The notes: a model not told the origin generated them from the letters alone. Positions 26,797 through 35,524 are shown, counted from the first letter of the stretch. The stretch is DNA of 64,000 nt from UMGS1696 sp964463375 (GCA_964463375.1 CAYXBQ010000001.1:62001-126000), one strand, 5' to 3'. Made by a program: numbers and translations.

Positions 26797-27765
26797 ATGA
26801 AGATCGGTGTGATCGGCAGCAATTTTGTCAGTGACTGGCTGTGTCAGGCGGTGCAGGAGACGGGGGAATTTACCCTTTCTGCCATGTACTCTCGCAAGCA
26901 GGAGACAGGGGAGGCTTTTGCTGCCAAATATGGGATCCCGGCTGTGTATACGGATATGGAAGCGTTTTTGTCTGCCGACATGGATGCTGTGTATATTGCC
27001 TCGCCCAACTATTGTCATGCGCCACAGGCCATCGATGCGCTGCGGCATGGAAAGCATGTGCTATGTGAGAAGCCCATTGCTACCACCTTTGCGGAATGGC
27101 AAGCCATGGAACAGGCGGCACGAGAAAACGGCAAGGTCCTGCTGGAGGCCATGCGGCCTGCCTTTGATCCGGCCATCCAGGTGGTGCGGGACAATCTGCC
27201 GAAGCTGGGAACGATCCGGCGGGCGGTGCTGGAGTATTGTCAATACTCTTCCCGGTACGATCGATTCAAGGCAGGAGAGGTGCTCAATGCCTTTACACCT
27301 GCGTTGGGAAATGCGGCCATCATGGATATTGGGGTCTATGCTGTTCATGTATGTCTGATGCTGTTCGGCCGTCCCAGTGCTATCCGGAGCCATTCTGTGC
27401 TGCTGTCCAATGGGATGGAAGGTATGGGGACGATCTTTTTGCCTTATGACGAGCTGGGTTTCCAGGCAGAGGTGGTGTATGCTAAGATCATCGATTCGGT
27501 CAATCCCAGCGTGATCACCGGGGAGAATGGGTCTATCACCATTGACAAGCTGTCGCAGCCAGGGCTGGTGACCATGCAGCTGCGGGGGCAAGAGCGGCAG
27601 GTGCTTTTCACCAAAGAGACGGACAACAATATGATCTACCAGGTGCGCACCTTTGCGGAGCTGATCCGGCGTGGCGAGATCGAGCATGGGTATAAGCAGA
27701 TCTCTGCCATGGAGATGGAAGTGCTGGATACGGTGCGGGCACAGAACGGGATCGAATTTCGGTAA
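26797..27765 (+). CDS. Gfo/Idh/MocA family oxidoreductase
   Basis: A 322-residue NAD(P)-dependent sugar or polyol oxidoreductase. It has an N-terminal Rossmann site (IGVIGSNFVSDWL, with Ser-Asn where Gly is usual), the cofactor-contact block ASPNYCHAPQAIDAL and the catalytic lysine in HVLCEKPIATT. The C-terminal half is the alpha/beta substrate domain (MDIGVYAVHVCLMLFG). The substrate is unknown. It stands alone between its promoter and a bidirectional terminator. A second member of the family lies at 40.7-41.7 kb but is not closely similar. Confidence 0.88.
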   Translation: MKIGVIGSNFVSDWLCQAVQETGEFTLSAMYSRKQETGEAFAAKYGIPAVYTDMEAFLSADMDAVYIASPNYCHAPQAIDALRHGKHVLCEKPIATTFAEWQAMEQAARENGKVLLEAMRPAFDPAIQVVRDNLPKLGTIRRAVLEYCQYSSRYDRFKAGEVLNAFTPALGNAAIMDIGVYAVHVCLMLFGRPSAIRSHSVLLSNGMEGMGTIFLPYDELGFQAEVVYAKIIDSVNPSVITGENGSITIDKLSQPGLVTMQLRGQERQVLFTKETDNNMIYQVRTFAELIRRGEIEHGYKQISAMEMEVLDTVRAQNGIEFR

Positions 27766-27776
27766 AAATATGCAGT

Positions 27777-27816
27777 GAAAAAGGTCGGTATCCTATTGGG
27801 GGTACACGACCTTTTT
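27777..27816. terminator. Bidirectional terminator
   Basis: AAAAAGGTCG and CGACCTTTTT arms with an internal loop, shared by the oxidoreductase gene (+) and the XRE regulator (-). Confidence 0.85.
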
Positions 27817-27817
27817 G

Positions 27818-28033
27818 TTATGGTTTGCTATGGTATAGAGCAAATGGGTCTAAGTCTAAGGCTTGACACAGGTGCATGATGGTGTCAAAGGAGGCACCAC
27901 CGATGCCACGGCCTAATATGGTCAATACGGAGCTATAGGGGATGTCGTTTTGGATGGCGAACTGGCGTAGGCTGGTGTAGCGGTCGAGGATGTGGTTGCG
28001 CAGGAATTGTTCCCGGTTCTGGGGATGGCTCAT
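27818..28033 (-). CDS. Small XRE-type helix-turn-helix protein
   Basis: A 71-residue protein that is almost entirely one Cro/C1-type HTH: SLRQFAIQNDIPYSSVLTILG is the helix-turn-helix region, and FDTIMHLCQALDLDPFALY is the usual fourth-fifth helix pair. Its ATG overlaps the stop of the DeoR gene (ATGA), so the two are translationally coupled. The regulatory target is unknown; joint action with the DeoR protein is plausible. Confidence 0.82.
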   Translation of the reverse strand: MSHPQNREQFLRNHILDRYTSLRQFAIQNDIPYSSVLTILGRGIGGASFDTIMHLCQALDLDPFALYHSKP

Positions 28034-28815
28034 AGAGTCGTCTCCGGCTTTGGTACCACGACCACTTCAACACCCGCTTCTGTGATGGCGTGGCGATGTT
28101 CGTCCAGACATTCCCAATCTGTAATGAGGGTATCGAATACATCTGCCGGACACACCTGGATGAAGGAATCGATGCCGAGCTTGGAGGCGGGCAGGAGCAG
28201 GAGCTTTTTTCGGCTGTTTTGCAAAACGATCCGCTGAAAAGTTGCAGTCTCGTCGGTACCGTTGGACAGGCCGAAGGGGACACTGTACCCTGCTCCGGTG
28301 AGAAGGCACAGATCGAAATGGAGCCGCCGTACAAAGTCTGCCGCCATGGTATCCACCAAAGACCCGCTTTGCCGCATTTTGCCACCGGCTAAGTACACGT
28401 CGATGTTGTCATAGGCACGCAGCTTTTGGGCGATGTCCACGTTGTTCACCACCAGTGTGTAGTGGAAACTGCGGGGCAGATAGCGCAGGATCAGGAAGCC
28501 GAAGGAACCGCCGGTAAGGTAGACGATGTCGTTTTCCCGGATGTATGTGGCGGCGGTTTGGGCAATGGCATCGTAATCGGGGTAGATGGGCATGGTGTCG
28601 TAGTTGCGGTCCACCGGGGGACGAACGCTGACCTGGGTCAACACGATGGCACCGCCGTGGGCACGTCTGCACAGCCCTGCCGCTTCCAGTACACGCAGGT
28701 CCCGGCGGGCGGATTCGTCGGATATGCCGTAGGTCTCGGTGATCTCGCCGATGGTGATCTTCCCTTTTTGCCGGATCGTTTCGGCTATGGCTTTTTGACG
28801 TTCTTCTGCAAACAT
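28030..28815 (-). CDS. DeoR/GlpR family transcriptional regulator
   Basis: A 261-residue DeoR protein: winged HTH at residues 3-57 (ERQKAIAETIRQKGKITIGE, ISDESARRDLRVLE) and a sugar-phosphate-binding C-terminal domain (YLTGGSFGFLILRYL, YLAGGKMRQSGSLV, LLPASKLGID). ATG 28815 is chosen because GGAGGGAG lies upstream and the HTH begins directly; the longer upstream frame has no such site. It is transcribed from a consensus promoter and coupled to the XRE gene. It differs clearly from the DeoR protein at 6 kb. Confidence 0.88.
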   Translation of the reverse strand: MFAEERQKAIAETIRQKGKITIGEITETYGISDESARRDLRVLEAAGLCRRAHGGAIVLTQVSVRPPVDRNYDTMPIYPDYDAIAQTAATYIRENDIVYLTGGSFGFLILRYLPRSFHYTLVVNNVDIAQKLRAYDNIDVYLAGGKMRQSGSLVDTMAADFVRRLHFDLCLLTGAGYSVPFGLSNGTDETATFQRIVLQNSRKKLLLLPASKLGIDSFIQVCPADVFDTLITDWECLDEHRHAITEAGVEVVVVPKPETTL

Positions 28816-28914
28816 GGTATCTCCCTCCGTTATGCATACAAAAAATATGTTTTGTTCAATGTGGTGCTGTGTACTCAGATCGTTGGTTTTCACAAAGTCG
28901 GTTTTGTTGTATAT

Positions 28915-28943
28915 AGTATACCACGTATTCGGGCTTATGTCAA
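28915..28943 (-). promoter_or_regulatory. Consensus promoter of the DeoR-XRE pair
   Basis: Minus strand TTGACA (28943-28938), 17-bp spacer ending in TGG, TATACT (28920-28915). Confidence 0.87.
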
Positions 28944-29002
28944 CAGAATCGGTGATCGAGATTGCGTGTTTTTGTGTTGGTTTTATGGGCATTTGGGCAT
29001 AG

Positions 29003-29032
29003 AAAAAATGTGCAGAGGTTCCGCACATTTTT
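29003..29032 (-). terminator. Terminator of lipoprotein paralogue 3
   Basis: AAAAAATGTGC and GCACATTTTT arms just beyond the lipoprotein stop codon; the sequence resembles the terminator at 36448-36478. Confidence 0.83.
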
Positions 29033-29040
29033 CCATGGGT

Positions 29041-30534
29041 TTATTTATCGAAATAGTGATCCACCAGCTTTTGGTATTCCTTTGTGGCCGAATTGATCGT
29101 GGATGCCACATAGGATGCTGTATCCCTGGACCCGGTCACGATGCTACTCAGACCGCTGAGTCCGTAGCCGATGGTGCCGTGCATATAGGAGAAATCCTGG
29201 ATCCGGGAATTCAGGATCAGATCCAGCATAGCGATGGAACCTTCGTCTCGCATGCCACGGAACTTCAAGGCTGTGTCATAATACACCGGTTCGATCTGTT
29301 TCCAGGCTTCTGCGTTGCAGGCTTCCGTGACCACGCCCACCAGCTCCACGTTCTGCGCGGTCACCGGTGCGCAGAGAACGCCGTGGCTGCCGTCGGAAAT
29401 GGTGTGGTACTCGGCCTGTTCTGCATCGAACTTGGGATAGGGGATGATCGCATAGTTGGCTTCGTATTCCAGGAAAGAGGGGCTGATCGAGTCTTTGACA
29501 AAGCCGGAGGCGATCAGTGCCTGATCCTCTACGAATTTGGCACCGCCGTTGAAGACGTAACCACCGTCGTATTCCACCTGGGAACCGGTGGTCGATACGT
29601 TGGGGTTGTCCTTGTACAGCTTGGAGACCCGTTCTGCTACGGCTACGGTCTTTTCGTCCCCGAACAGGATGTCCACAACGCCATCGTCGGACACGGTCAA
29701 AATATCCGCTTCAAACGCCCACATGAAGGTCGGAATGTCACCGGGCCGGGTCGCATAGCTGTAGAAGTCTCCGTCCTCCATGATGCCGTTCCCATCGGTG
29801 TCTCGTGCATAGGCTTCTGTGTATTCCAATAGCACATCGTATGTCCACTCGCCTGCGTTGACCGTATCGTAGATATCCGGGATACCGATGTTTGTGGCTT
29901 CGTCCAGGTTCATGTACATACAGTATGCATAGCCAACAGCAGAAATATCCGTGGCACCCAACATGACGTAGTTCTTGCCATTGAGAGTCATGGCCTCGTT
30001 GGATGCTTGGCTGTACCAGGGTTTATCGTATTGGATGTGGGGAACGTCCTTCCAGTTCAGGTAGTAATCCTTCAGCGCCAGATTGGCAGAGACGATGGCC
30101 TGTCCCATGTACAGCTGAAACTCGTCTGTACCGGCCAATACGGCTTTCTCCAGCATACCGACGTGCTGGCTGTAGTGGACCTGGTTATGCTGGAATTTGA
30201 TATTGAAGCGTTCTTCCACCGTACGATCTCGCAGGTAAACAGCGTCGTGCAAAGGAGAACCGATCTCCTCGCCATACATACTGGTATCATAAATATTTTC
30301 GTCGCAGGAAAGTGTGGCAAACTGGGCACCTTCGAAATCGATCGTGGGCAGGCCATCTTCCACAGAGGCACGACGAGCCAGGCTATCTACCTCTTCTTCG
30401 GTTTCGGTTTGTTGGGTCTGGGTCTCTTCTATCGAGGCCGTGGTTTCTTCTTGGGTAGTTTTCCCACAGGCGGTCGTGGAAGACAGGGTCAATAAAAGTG
30501 CGAAAATCAGGATCAAGCGATTTCGGTTCGACAT
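29041..30534 (-). CDS. Solute-binding-like lipoprotein (paralogue 3)
   Basis: A 497-residue lipoprotein with signal peptide and lipobox SSTTAC and a long Thr/Glu/Gln linker. Family hallmarks: LRDRTVEERFNIKFQH, AGTDEFQLYM, and an EF-hand-like loop RDTDGNGIMEDGDFY around residue 255. Paralogous to the lipoproteins at 13.0, 24.4 and 34.1 kb but the most divergent in the loop. ATG 30534 has GAGGAG 6 nt upstream. Its leader contains a strong inverted repeat between promoter and ribosome site, suggesting regulation. It is monocistronic, with no transporter genes adjacent. Confidence 0.85.
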   Translation of the reverse strand: MSNRNRLILIFALLLTLSSTTACGKTTQEETTASIEETQTQQTETEEEVDSLARRASVEDGLPTIDFEGAQFATLSCDENIYDTSMYGEEIGSPLHDAVYLRDRTVEERFNIKFQHNQVHYSQHVGMLEKAVLAGTDEFQLYMGQAIVSANLALKDYYLNWKDVPHIQYDKPWYSQASNEAMTLNGKNYVMLGATDISAVGYAYCMYMNLDEATNIGIPDIYDTVNAGEWTYDVLLEYTEAYARDTDGNGIMEDGDFYSYATRPGDIPTFMWAFEADILTVSDDGVVDILFGDEKTVAVAERVSKLYKDNPNVSTTGSQVEYDGGYVFNGGAKFVEDQALIASGFVKDSISPSFLEYEANYAIIPYPKFDAEQAEYHTISDGSHGVLCAPVTAQNVELVGVVTEACNAEAWKQIEPVYYDTALKFRGMRDEGSIAMLDLILNSRIQDFSYMHGTIGYGLSGLSSIVTGSRDTASYVASTINSATKEYQKLVDHYFDK

Positions 30535-30566
30535 AAGTATCTCCTCACAAGCAATGGATTTATCAT

Positions 30567-30600
30567 AGTCAATGCTGATCAACCTGAATCAGCGTTGACT
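30567..30600 (-). promoter_or_regulatory. 13-bp inverted repeat in the lipoprotein leader (operator or hairpin)
   Basis: AGTCAATGCTGAT (30567-30579) and ATCAGCGTTGACT (30588-30600) match at 12 of 13 positions with an 8-nt centre. It starts at about the transcription start of the minus-strand promoter, the usual place of a LacI/GntR-type operator, or it forms a 5' hairpin in the mRNA. Confidence 0.7.
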
Positions 30601-30602
30601 AT

Positions 30603-30631
30603 AGTATACCACTTTCGTCCATTTGTGTCAA
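30603..30631 (-). promoter_or_regulatory. Consensus promoter of lipoprotein paralogue 3
   Basis: Minus strand TTGACA (30631-30626), 17-bp spacer ending in TGG, TATACT (30608-30603). Confidence 0.87.
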
Positions 30632-30709
30632 GCATCTTGGGATTTCTTTTCCCGTAGGGTCCGATGCATTTTTTCAAATGCATTTTTTCAAAAAATTTCG
30701 CTTACCCCC

Positions 30710-30760
30710 TTGACAAATGTATCGAAGTGCGATATACTATATTGCAGTACGATATATCGC
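30710..30760 (+). promoter_or_regulatory. Promoter and probable PadR operator
   Basis: TTGACA (30710-30715), 17-bp spacer, TATACT (30733-30738). The -10 region overlaps a direct repeat AGTGCGATATA (30726-30736)/AGTACGATATA (30746-30756), 20 bp apart. GCGATATA (30729-30736) is also inverted as TATATCGC (30753-30760). A PadR gene is in the operon, and PadR proteins commonly autoregulate, so this is its likely operator. Confidence 0.75.
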
Positions 30761-30795
30761 AGCGAAATACAGGAACCATGATAGGAGGAGATACC

Positions 30796-31014
30796 ATGCA
30801 GGATTTTGTGATGGCGGCATTGCCGTGGGTGTGTTTGGGATTGTCGATCGCCTTGTGGGCGGCACAGAAGCAGGACAGCTTTACGTCGGGTGGTATGTGT
30901 CTGGGGATGTGCTTTGGTCTGCTGCTGGGGACATCCTATTTGTCCTACGGACTGCTTGCGGGAACGATCATTGGTATGATCATTTCAAAAGTGAAAAAGG
31001 ATAAACAGGATTAA
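30796..31014 (+). CDS. Small two-segment membrane protein
   Basis: A 72-residue protein with two hydrophobic segments (about residues 4-23 and 31-62, the latter glycine-rich) and a lysine-rich C-terminal tail (KVKKDKQD), so probably with the tail in the cytoplasm. ATG 30796 follows GGAGGAG. It is the first gene of an operon with the PadR regulator and the DUF2812 protein. No specific family is recognised; its function may be linked to envelope stress given the neighbours (inference). Confidence 0.75.
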   Translation: MQDFVMAALPWVCLGLSIALWAAQKQDSFTSGGMCLGMCFGLLLGTSYLSYGLLAGTIIGMIISKVKKDKQD

Positions 31015-31039
31015 CAGTTGCAATCGAAAAGAGGTACTT

Positions 31040-31354
31040 ATGGATGCGCATATTCAAAAAGTATATGTTCCCATGACGGAGTCGGCGTTCTACATTCTGC
31101 TCTGCTTACAAAAGCCCAACCATGGGTATGGCATTGTGCAGATGGTCGAGCGGATGACGGCGGGAGAAATTCGGCTGACACCGGGGACCATGTACGGCAG
31201 TTTGTCGAAGATGGAAAAGGATGGACTGATCCAGTTCGTTCGGGAGGAAGAAAAGCGGAAGATCTACCAGATCACGGCACTGGGGTCGGAGGTCTTACAG
31301 ATCGAGAAACAGCGGATCGAGCGGTTATATCGCAATGTGCAGGAGGCGTTATGA
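31040..31354 (+). CDS. PadR family transcriptional regulator
   Basis: A 104-residue PadR-type winged helix repressor: SAFYILLCLQKPNHGYGIVQ, then the signature LTPGTMYGSLSKMEKDGLI and the wing with KRKIYQIT. The short C-terminal helix for dimerisation is present (subfamily 2 size). Its stop overlaps the start of the DUF2812 gene by 4 nt. PadR-DUF2812 pairs are common in Firmicutes. The repeated CGATATA elements at the operon promoter are the likely binding site. Confidence 0.93.
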   Translation: MDAHIQKVYVPMTESAFYILLCLQKPNHGYGIVQMVERMTAGEIRLTPGTMYGSLSKMEKDGLIQFVREEEKRKIYQITALGSEVLQIEKQRIERLYRNVQEAL

Positions 31355-31887
31355 TGGAGACGAAGAAACAATTCAAATTCTACACGATATACCAGTATGT
31401 ACAGGAGCAGGAATACCCACGCCGTATGCACAAGGCGGGGTGGAAATTTCATTCCGTTACAGGTATTGGGGTGTATCATTTTACCAAATGTGAGCCGGAG
31501 GATGTGGTCTATCAGCTGGACTACAACCAGGATGGACTGGCGCACAAGGAGGAATACGTGCAGATGTTCCGGGATTGCGGCTGGGAATATTTGCAGGATT
31601 ATGTTGGCTACAGCTATTTTCGCAAGCCGGCGGCGATGATGGACGGGAAAGAGGAGGAGATCTTCTGTGACGATGCGTCTCGGATGCAGATGCTGGAACG
31701 GGTAGCCAAGGGGCGTCTGCTGCCGCTGCTTGTGCTGTTCGTCTGTGTGCTGCTGCCCGCTCTGCTGTACATGCTGGTGCAAAAGGCCTTTGTACTGGCT
31801 TGTATCTACAGTGTGCTGATCGCATTGTATCTGGTGATCTTTGGCAGCTTCTTCTGGCAATACCACAAGCTGCGGCGCCGGAAATAA
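31351..31887 (+). CDS. DUF2812 domain membrane protein
   Basis: A 178-residue protein: a soluble DUF2812 domain (about residues 5-105; EEYPRRMHKAGWKFHSVTG-like start, CEPEDVVYQLDYN and DCGWEYLQDYVGYSYFRK) followed by two transmembrane segments (about 123-145 and 148-170) and a basic tail. The function of DUF2812 is not known; it is nearly always encoded with PadR, as here, with ATGA coupling. It is the last gene of the operon. Confidence 0.88.
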   Translation: MMETKKQFKFYTIYQYVQEQEYPRRMHKAGWKFHSVTGIGVYHFTKCEPEDVVYQLDYNQDGLAHKEEYVQMFRDCGWEYLQDYVGYSYFRKPAAMMDGKEEEIFCDDASRMQMLERVAKGRLLPLLVLFVCVLLPALLYMLVQKAFVLACIYSVLIALYLVIFGSFFWQYHKLRRRK

Positions 31888-31900
31888 ACCGGTGTGCATG

Positions 31901-31939
31901 AAAAAGGCCGTACCCTTTTTGGAGGGGATACGGTCTTTT
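31901..31939. terminator. Bidirectional terminator
   Basis: AAAAAGGCCGTACCC pairs with GGGGATACGGTCTTTT, between the converging DUF2812 and GRE genes. Confidence 0.75.
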
Positions 31940-31946
31940 GTATTGG

Positions 31947-34037
31947 TTATTTATCAAATCGCTCGATCAGCTCCAGCTTGGTGCCGTGGGCCAGATCGTT
32001 GAAATAGCCGCTGTAGCCGCCGATCCGCACGATCAGATCCCGGTAGTTTTCCGGTTCTGCCATGGCCTTGCGCAGGGTATCGGCATCGACGCTGTTGACC
32101 TGGAACTGTAGGCCACCGGATTGGAAATAGATCTGGATCAGCTCCCGGATCCGCTGGGGTTGGTGACGCACAACGTCTACGTCAAAGTGCAGATCGATGG
32201 GTTGGCCGCCACTGAATTTGTACTGGGGCATTTTTCCGGCGGACAACACTAAGGAGGTAGGTTCCTTGGTCAGCACCTGCAGAGAGGGACCGGCGTTTTT
32301 GTTGATGGGGGTATGGGCCAGTCGTCCGTCCAGAGTAGCACCCAATCCGGCACCGTAGCCAACGTTGGTATCGATGGTGTGGAGCGAACCGGCGTAGCGG
32401 CGGTTTCCGGTGTCCATGGGCTTCAGGATCTCTGCCACATATTCGAACAAGGTGGCGGTGATCCGGTCGGCGTAGGGATCATTGGTGCCGTACTTGGGAC
32501 AAGCCAGGATGTCTCGACGGATGGTGCCGCAGTTTTCGTAATTGTTTAGAGCAGCGTTTACCAGCTCGTCTATGGTATACTTTCCTTCTCGGAAGACCAG
32601 GGTATCGATGGCGCAGATCGCATCGGCGGTATTGGTCAGTGCCATGCCTTCCATGGTGGCCGTGCGGTACCGACAGCCGTCGATCCGGTCCTTTGCCAAC
32701 CGGATGCAGTCCTCAGTGAACACGGATAGGAAGGGGTTGGGCTCATTGACTGCCACGTTCTGTGCCTCCAATTCGTTGAAAGTGACGGCTACGGCAAGCA
32801 GCTCTTGCAGGTAGGAGCGATAGGTGGCCAGCAGCTCCTCCAGATTTTGCGGCGTGCGTGGTGCGGTGTGCAGTGGCAGCGGAGATGGGCCGGCAAAGAA
32901 GGCACCATGGTTCACCGTCAGCTCCAGCGGGGCGTGCATATTGAACATACAACCCCACATATCGGCGATCTCCTGCCCGGCCACCACCAGACCCATGCAG
33001 CTATTGACGGAAAATCCGCAGGCATCGGCATGGGGCACGCCACGATATTCCATGGCACGACGGCAGTTCAGCTCCCCATAGAAGGTGGGCTGACCCATGG
33101 TGAACAGCTTTTCGTCCAGCAGTGCATCCCAGATGTCGTCGGGGGTATCCGGTGTGATGCGGGCGGTGATGATGGGGGAACGGCGGTGGGCATCCTTTTC
33201 CGCTTGCAGGATCACGCGGGACAGGTCGTTCATTTGGTCGTGTCCATCGGCATCCATGCCACCCAGGTTCAGGGCGCAGGCACCGTCTCCGTAGCTGTCC
33301 AGCAAACGGAACAGAGAGCAGATATATGCCGGGATCCGCTCTTTTTCTGTTTCGTCCGCCATTTCCCAATAGGGGTACATGAATTGGTCGAAGCGGCCGA
33401 TGGAGATACTGGCCCAGCTGCGTTCGGACAGGGGGATCAACGAATGCAGGAGCCACAAAGCCTGTGTGGCTTCTAAGAAATCACGAGCGGGCTGCATGGG
33501 GACATGTTCCAATGCTTGACAGATCCGGGCATAGCGGGGGCGTTCTTCCGGCGGTACCTGCTCGCACTTTTCCCGATACAGGGCGGCAAATCGGCCCGAC
33601 CAGATCGATACGGCCTCCAAGGAGATCAGCATGGCTTGCAGATAGGTTTTGCCATCGGTATCCAAGGTGGGATCGGTGAGGCGCTGGCGGATCGTTTCGG
33701 CATAGCTGTCTGTGCCTTCCCGGAGGATCCGGCCGTAATCGATGCAGGTATGTCCTTTTGCCGGCCAGGAACGCAGCTGCATGACCCGATCCATGTCCTG
33801 CCGCAGTGCTCGTTGTGCGGGGGTGTACACATCGTGGTAGGCGAAATGGCGATCGTTTTCGTAGGCGGGCACGGTGGCAAAGCCGTAGCGGCCGGCGATC
33901 TCGTCTGTTTCGTCTAAGAAGAGCTCCATTTCCTGGGCTTCGTAACGGAAGAGCATCGCTTCCCGGATGCAGGCAGGCTGGTCTTTCAGCTCATCGTAAT
34001 GTCTGGATTTGATATAATCGTATATATAATACTGCAT
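31947..34037 (-). CDS. Glycyl radical enzyme (PFL-like) without adjacent activase
   Basis: A 696-residue pyruvate formate-lyase superfamily enzyme, a short GRE. The C-terminal glycyl loop reads VRIGGYSGYF, close to the classical motif with Tyr. The presumed active-site Cys is in VNSCMGLVV, without the CxE glutamate of the pair at the start of the window, so its chemistry probably differs (inference). It is the third gene of an IclR-lipoprotein-GRE operon, 18 nt after the lipoprotein. No activating enzyme is in this operon; the activase at 4.8 kb or one outside must act in trans. The substrate is unknown. Confidence 0.87.
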   Translation of the reverse strand: MQYYIYDYIKSRHYDELKDQPACIREAMLFRYEAQEMELFLDETDEIAGRYGFATVPAYENDRHFAYHDVYTPAQRALRQDMDRVMQLRSWPAKGHTCIDYGRILREGTDSYAETIRQRLTDPTLDTDGKTYLQAMLISLEAVSIWSGRFAALYREKCEQVPPEERPRYARICQALEHVPMQPARDFLEATQALWLLHSLIPLSERSWASISIGRFDQFMYPYWEMADETEKERIPAYICSLFRLLDSYGDGACALNLGGMDADGHDQMNDLSRVILQAEKDAHRRSPIITARITPDTPDDIWDALLDEKLFTMGQPTFYGELNCRRAMEYRGVPHADACGFSVNSCMGLVVAGQEIADMWGCMFNMHAPLELTVNHGAFFAGPSPLPLHTAPRTPQNLEELLATYRSYLQELLAVAVTFNELEAQNVAVNEPNPFLSVFTEDCIRLAKDRIDGCRYRTATMEGMALTNTADAICAIDTLVFREGKYTIDELVNAALNNYENCGTIRRDILACPKYGTNDPYADRITATLFEYVAEILKPMDTGNRRYAGSLHTIDTNVGYGAGLGATLDGRLAHTPINKNAGPSLQVLTKEPTSLVLSAGKMPQYKFSGGQPIDLHFDVDVVRHQPQRIRELIQIYFQSGGLQFQVNSVDADTLRKAMAEPENYRDLIVRIGGYSGYFNDLAHGTKLELIERFDK

Positions 34038-34055
34038 AACATCCTCTGTATGTAC

Positions 34056-35495
34056 TCATTCGGCAAACAATGCCACGTAGTCTTGGATGGCTGTTTCTGC
34101 TGCGGAAAGCTGTTTTTCCAGATCGGACACATAGGTGGTCGTGTTGCCCATCATGTAGTTTTTGGCGACTGTGGGGGTATTGCCGAAGTTATAGACGGTG
34201 TTCAGATCCACGGTAGAGCGGGAGAAGATCATTTCCAACATTTCTACGCTTTCGTCGTTTCGGGCGATCTTGTGGTGCAGAACGTTCTCATACACGGCCG
34301 GACGGATGTATTCCTTCCCCAGTGCTGCTAAGTTTTCGGCGATCAGGCCGCTGCGGTCGGGATCGGACACGGATTTCGGCAGCATTACGGCGCAGTTTAC
34401 CCACAGGTTGATGGAAGAAACGTAATCGGTCTGGGACATGTCATATTTGGGGCAAGGGACGATGGTGAAATCGCTTTCCATGCTTCTGGCGTGATCCATA
34501 ATGGAATCGATGGAGCAGCCGATGAACAGGGAGCGTTCGTCCTGGAAAAAGAGGATCTGGGCGGGCTGGTTGTTGAAGTCGTCTCCCTGACCGTACAGGG
34601 CGATGTTTTTGTCTCCGAAGATGGAACGCAGTTCTTCGATGCAGGCGGAGGAGCGGTCGTTTATGTAGTTGGCCTGGATGCTGCCGTCCTCGCCGCGGGC
34701 AAAGAAATAGTTCCCACCGGCGATATAGAAGCCTTCGGAGGCGATGGCGGTATAGGTAAAGCCGTAGCGGTCGTTGGTTTTGTCCATTTTGCCGTCCCCA
34801 TTTAGATCCTGTGCGGCGGCGGTCTCGTAGGTCAGGAAGGCATCGTAGTTCCAGCGATTCTCGACCACATCGTCGTAGGGGGTGGAATCCATGCCCAGCT
34901 CCTCCAGGATCGCATTGTTGTACAGCACCACATTTTGCGTATAGAAGAAGGTAGGCACGATGTCGCCGCTGGTGAAGTACAGGCGATCGTTGTAGGTCAG
35001 CTCGTCCGTCAGGAGCTTGGACCAATAGTCCTTGGTAAAATCAAAATTGGCAACGGTATTGAGGTCGATCAGGTTCCCGCCTTGTAGCAGGGTGACACCG
35101 TTGCTGGCAAAGCAGCCAAACACAATGTCGTACACGTCGTCCCCAGCCATGACGGCATTGCTCACGTTTTTGGGCAGATCGTCACGAGAATTCGTTTGAT
35201 AATCGAAGGTCAGATGCAATCGTTCGGCAACTGCCAGATCCCGGCGGTAGATACCGTCGTTCAGCACGTCGCCGTTTTCTTCGCCGATGGAAAAATTGTC
35301 GAACAGGTCGCTGGAGTACAGGGTGCAGGTGTAGCCGCCCAGATCCTGTACGGGGACTGTGGCGAGGGGATCGGTCTCCACGGCGGTGGTGTCCTGGGTG
35401 GAGGTGTCGGTATTGGTGGGGTCTTCGGTGGTACTGCCGCAGGATGCCAGACATAACAGCATCAGCAGCAGGATGATCTGGATACGTTTGTTCAT
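34056..35495 (-). CDS. Solute-binding-like lipoprotein (paralogue 4)
   Basis: A 479-residue lipoprotein with signal peptide and lipobox CLASC. It shares with the other three paralogues YRRDLAVAERLHLTF, AGDDVYDI and an EF-hand-like loop DLNGDGKMDKTNDRYG. It is the only one of the four in a clear operon: IclR regulator upstream (51 nt) and a GRE downstream (18 nt). This context suggests that it binds the substrate, or a precursor, that the GRE breaks down, although no membrane transporter is encoded here. ATG 35495 has GGAGG upstream. Confidence 0.86.
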   Translation of the reverse strand: MNKRIQIILLLMLLCLASCGSTTEDPTNTDTSTQDTTAVETDPLATVPVQDLGGYTCTLYSSDLFDNFSIGEENGDVLNDGIYRRDLAVAERLHLTFDYQTNSRDDLPKNVSNAVMAGDDVYDIVFGCFASNGVTLLQGGNLIDLNTVANFDFTKDYWSKLLTDELTYNDRLYFTSGDIVPTFFYTQNVVLYNNAILEELGMDSTPYDDVVENRWNYDAFLTYETAAAQDLNGDGKMDKTNDRYGFTYTAIASEGFYIAGGNYFFARGEDGSIQANYINDRSSACIEELRSIFGDKNIALYGQGDDFNNQPAQILFFQDERSLFIGCSIDSIMDHARSMESDFTIVPCPKYDMSQTDYVSSINLWVNCAVMLPKSVSDPDRSGLIAENLAALGKEYIRPAVYENVLHHKIARNDESVEMLEMIFSRSTVDLNTVYNFGNTPTVAKNYMMGNTTTYVSDLEKQLSAAETAIQDYVALFAE

Positions 35496-35524
35496 GGTGT
35501 GTTCCTCCGTTGGTTTTGATCTAT

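Noticed and set aside
12981..35495. The four lipoproteins as parts of complete ABC transporters
   Set aside because: No permease or ATPase gene is found anywhere in the window, so only the binding-protein resemblance is claimed.
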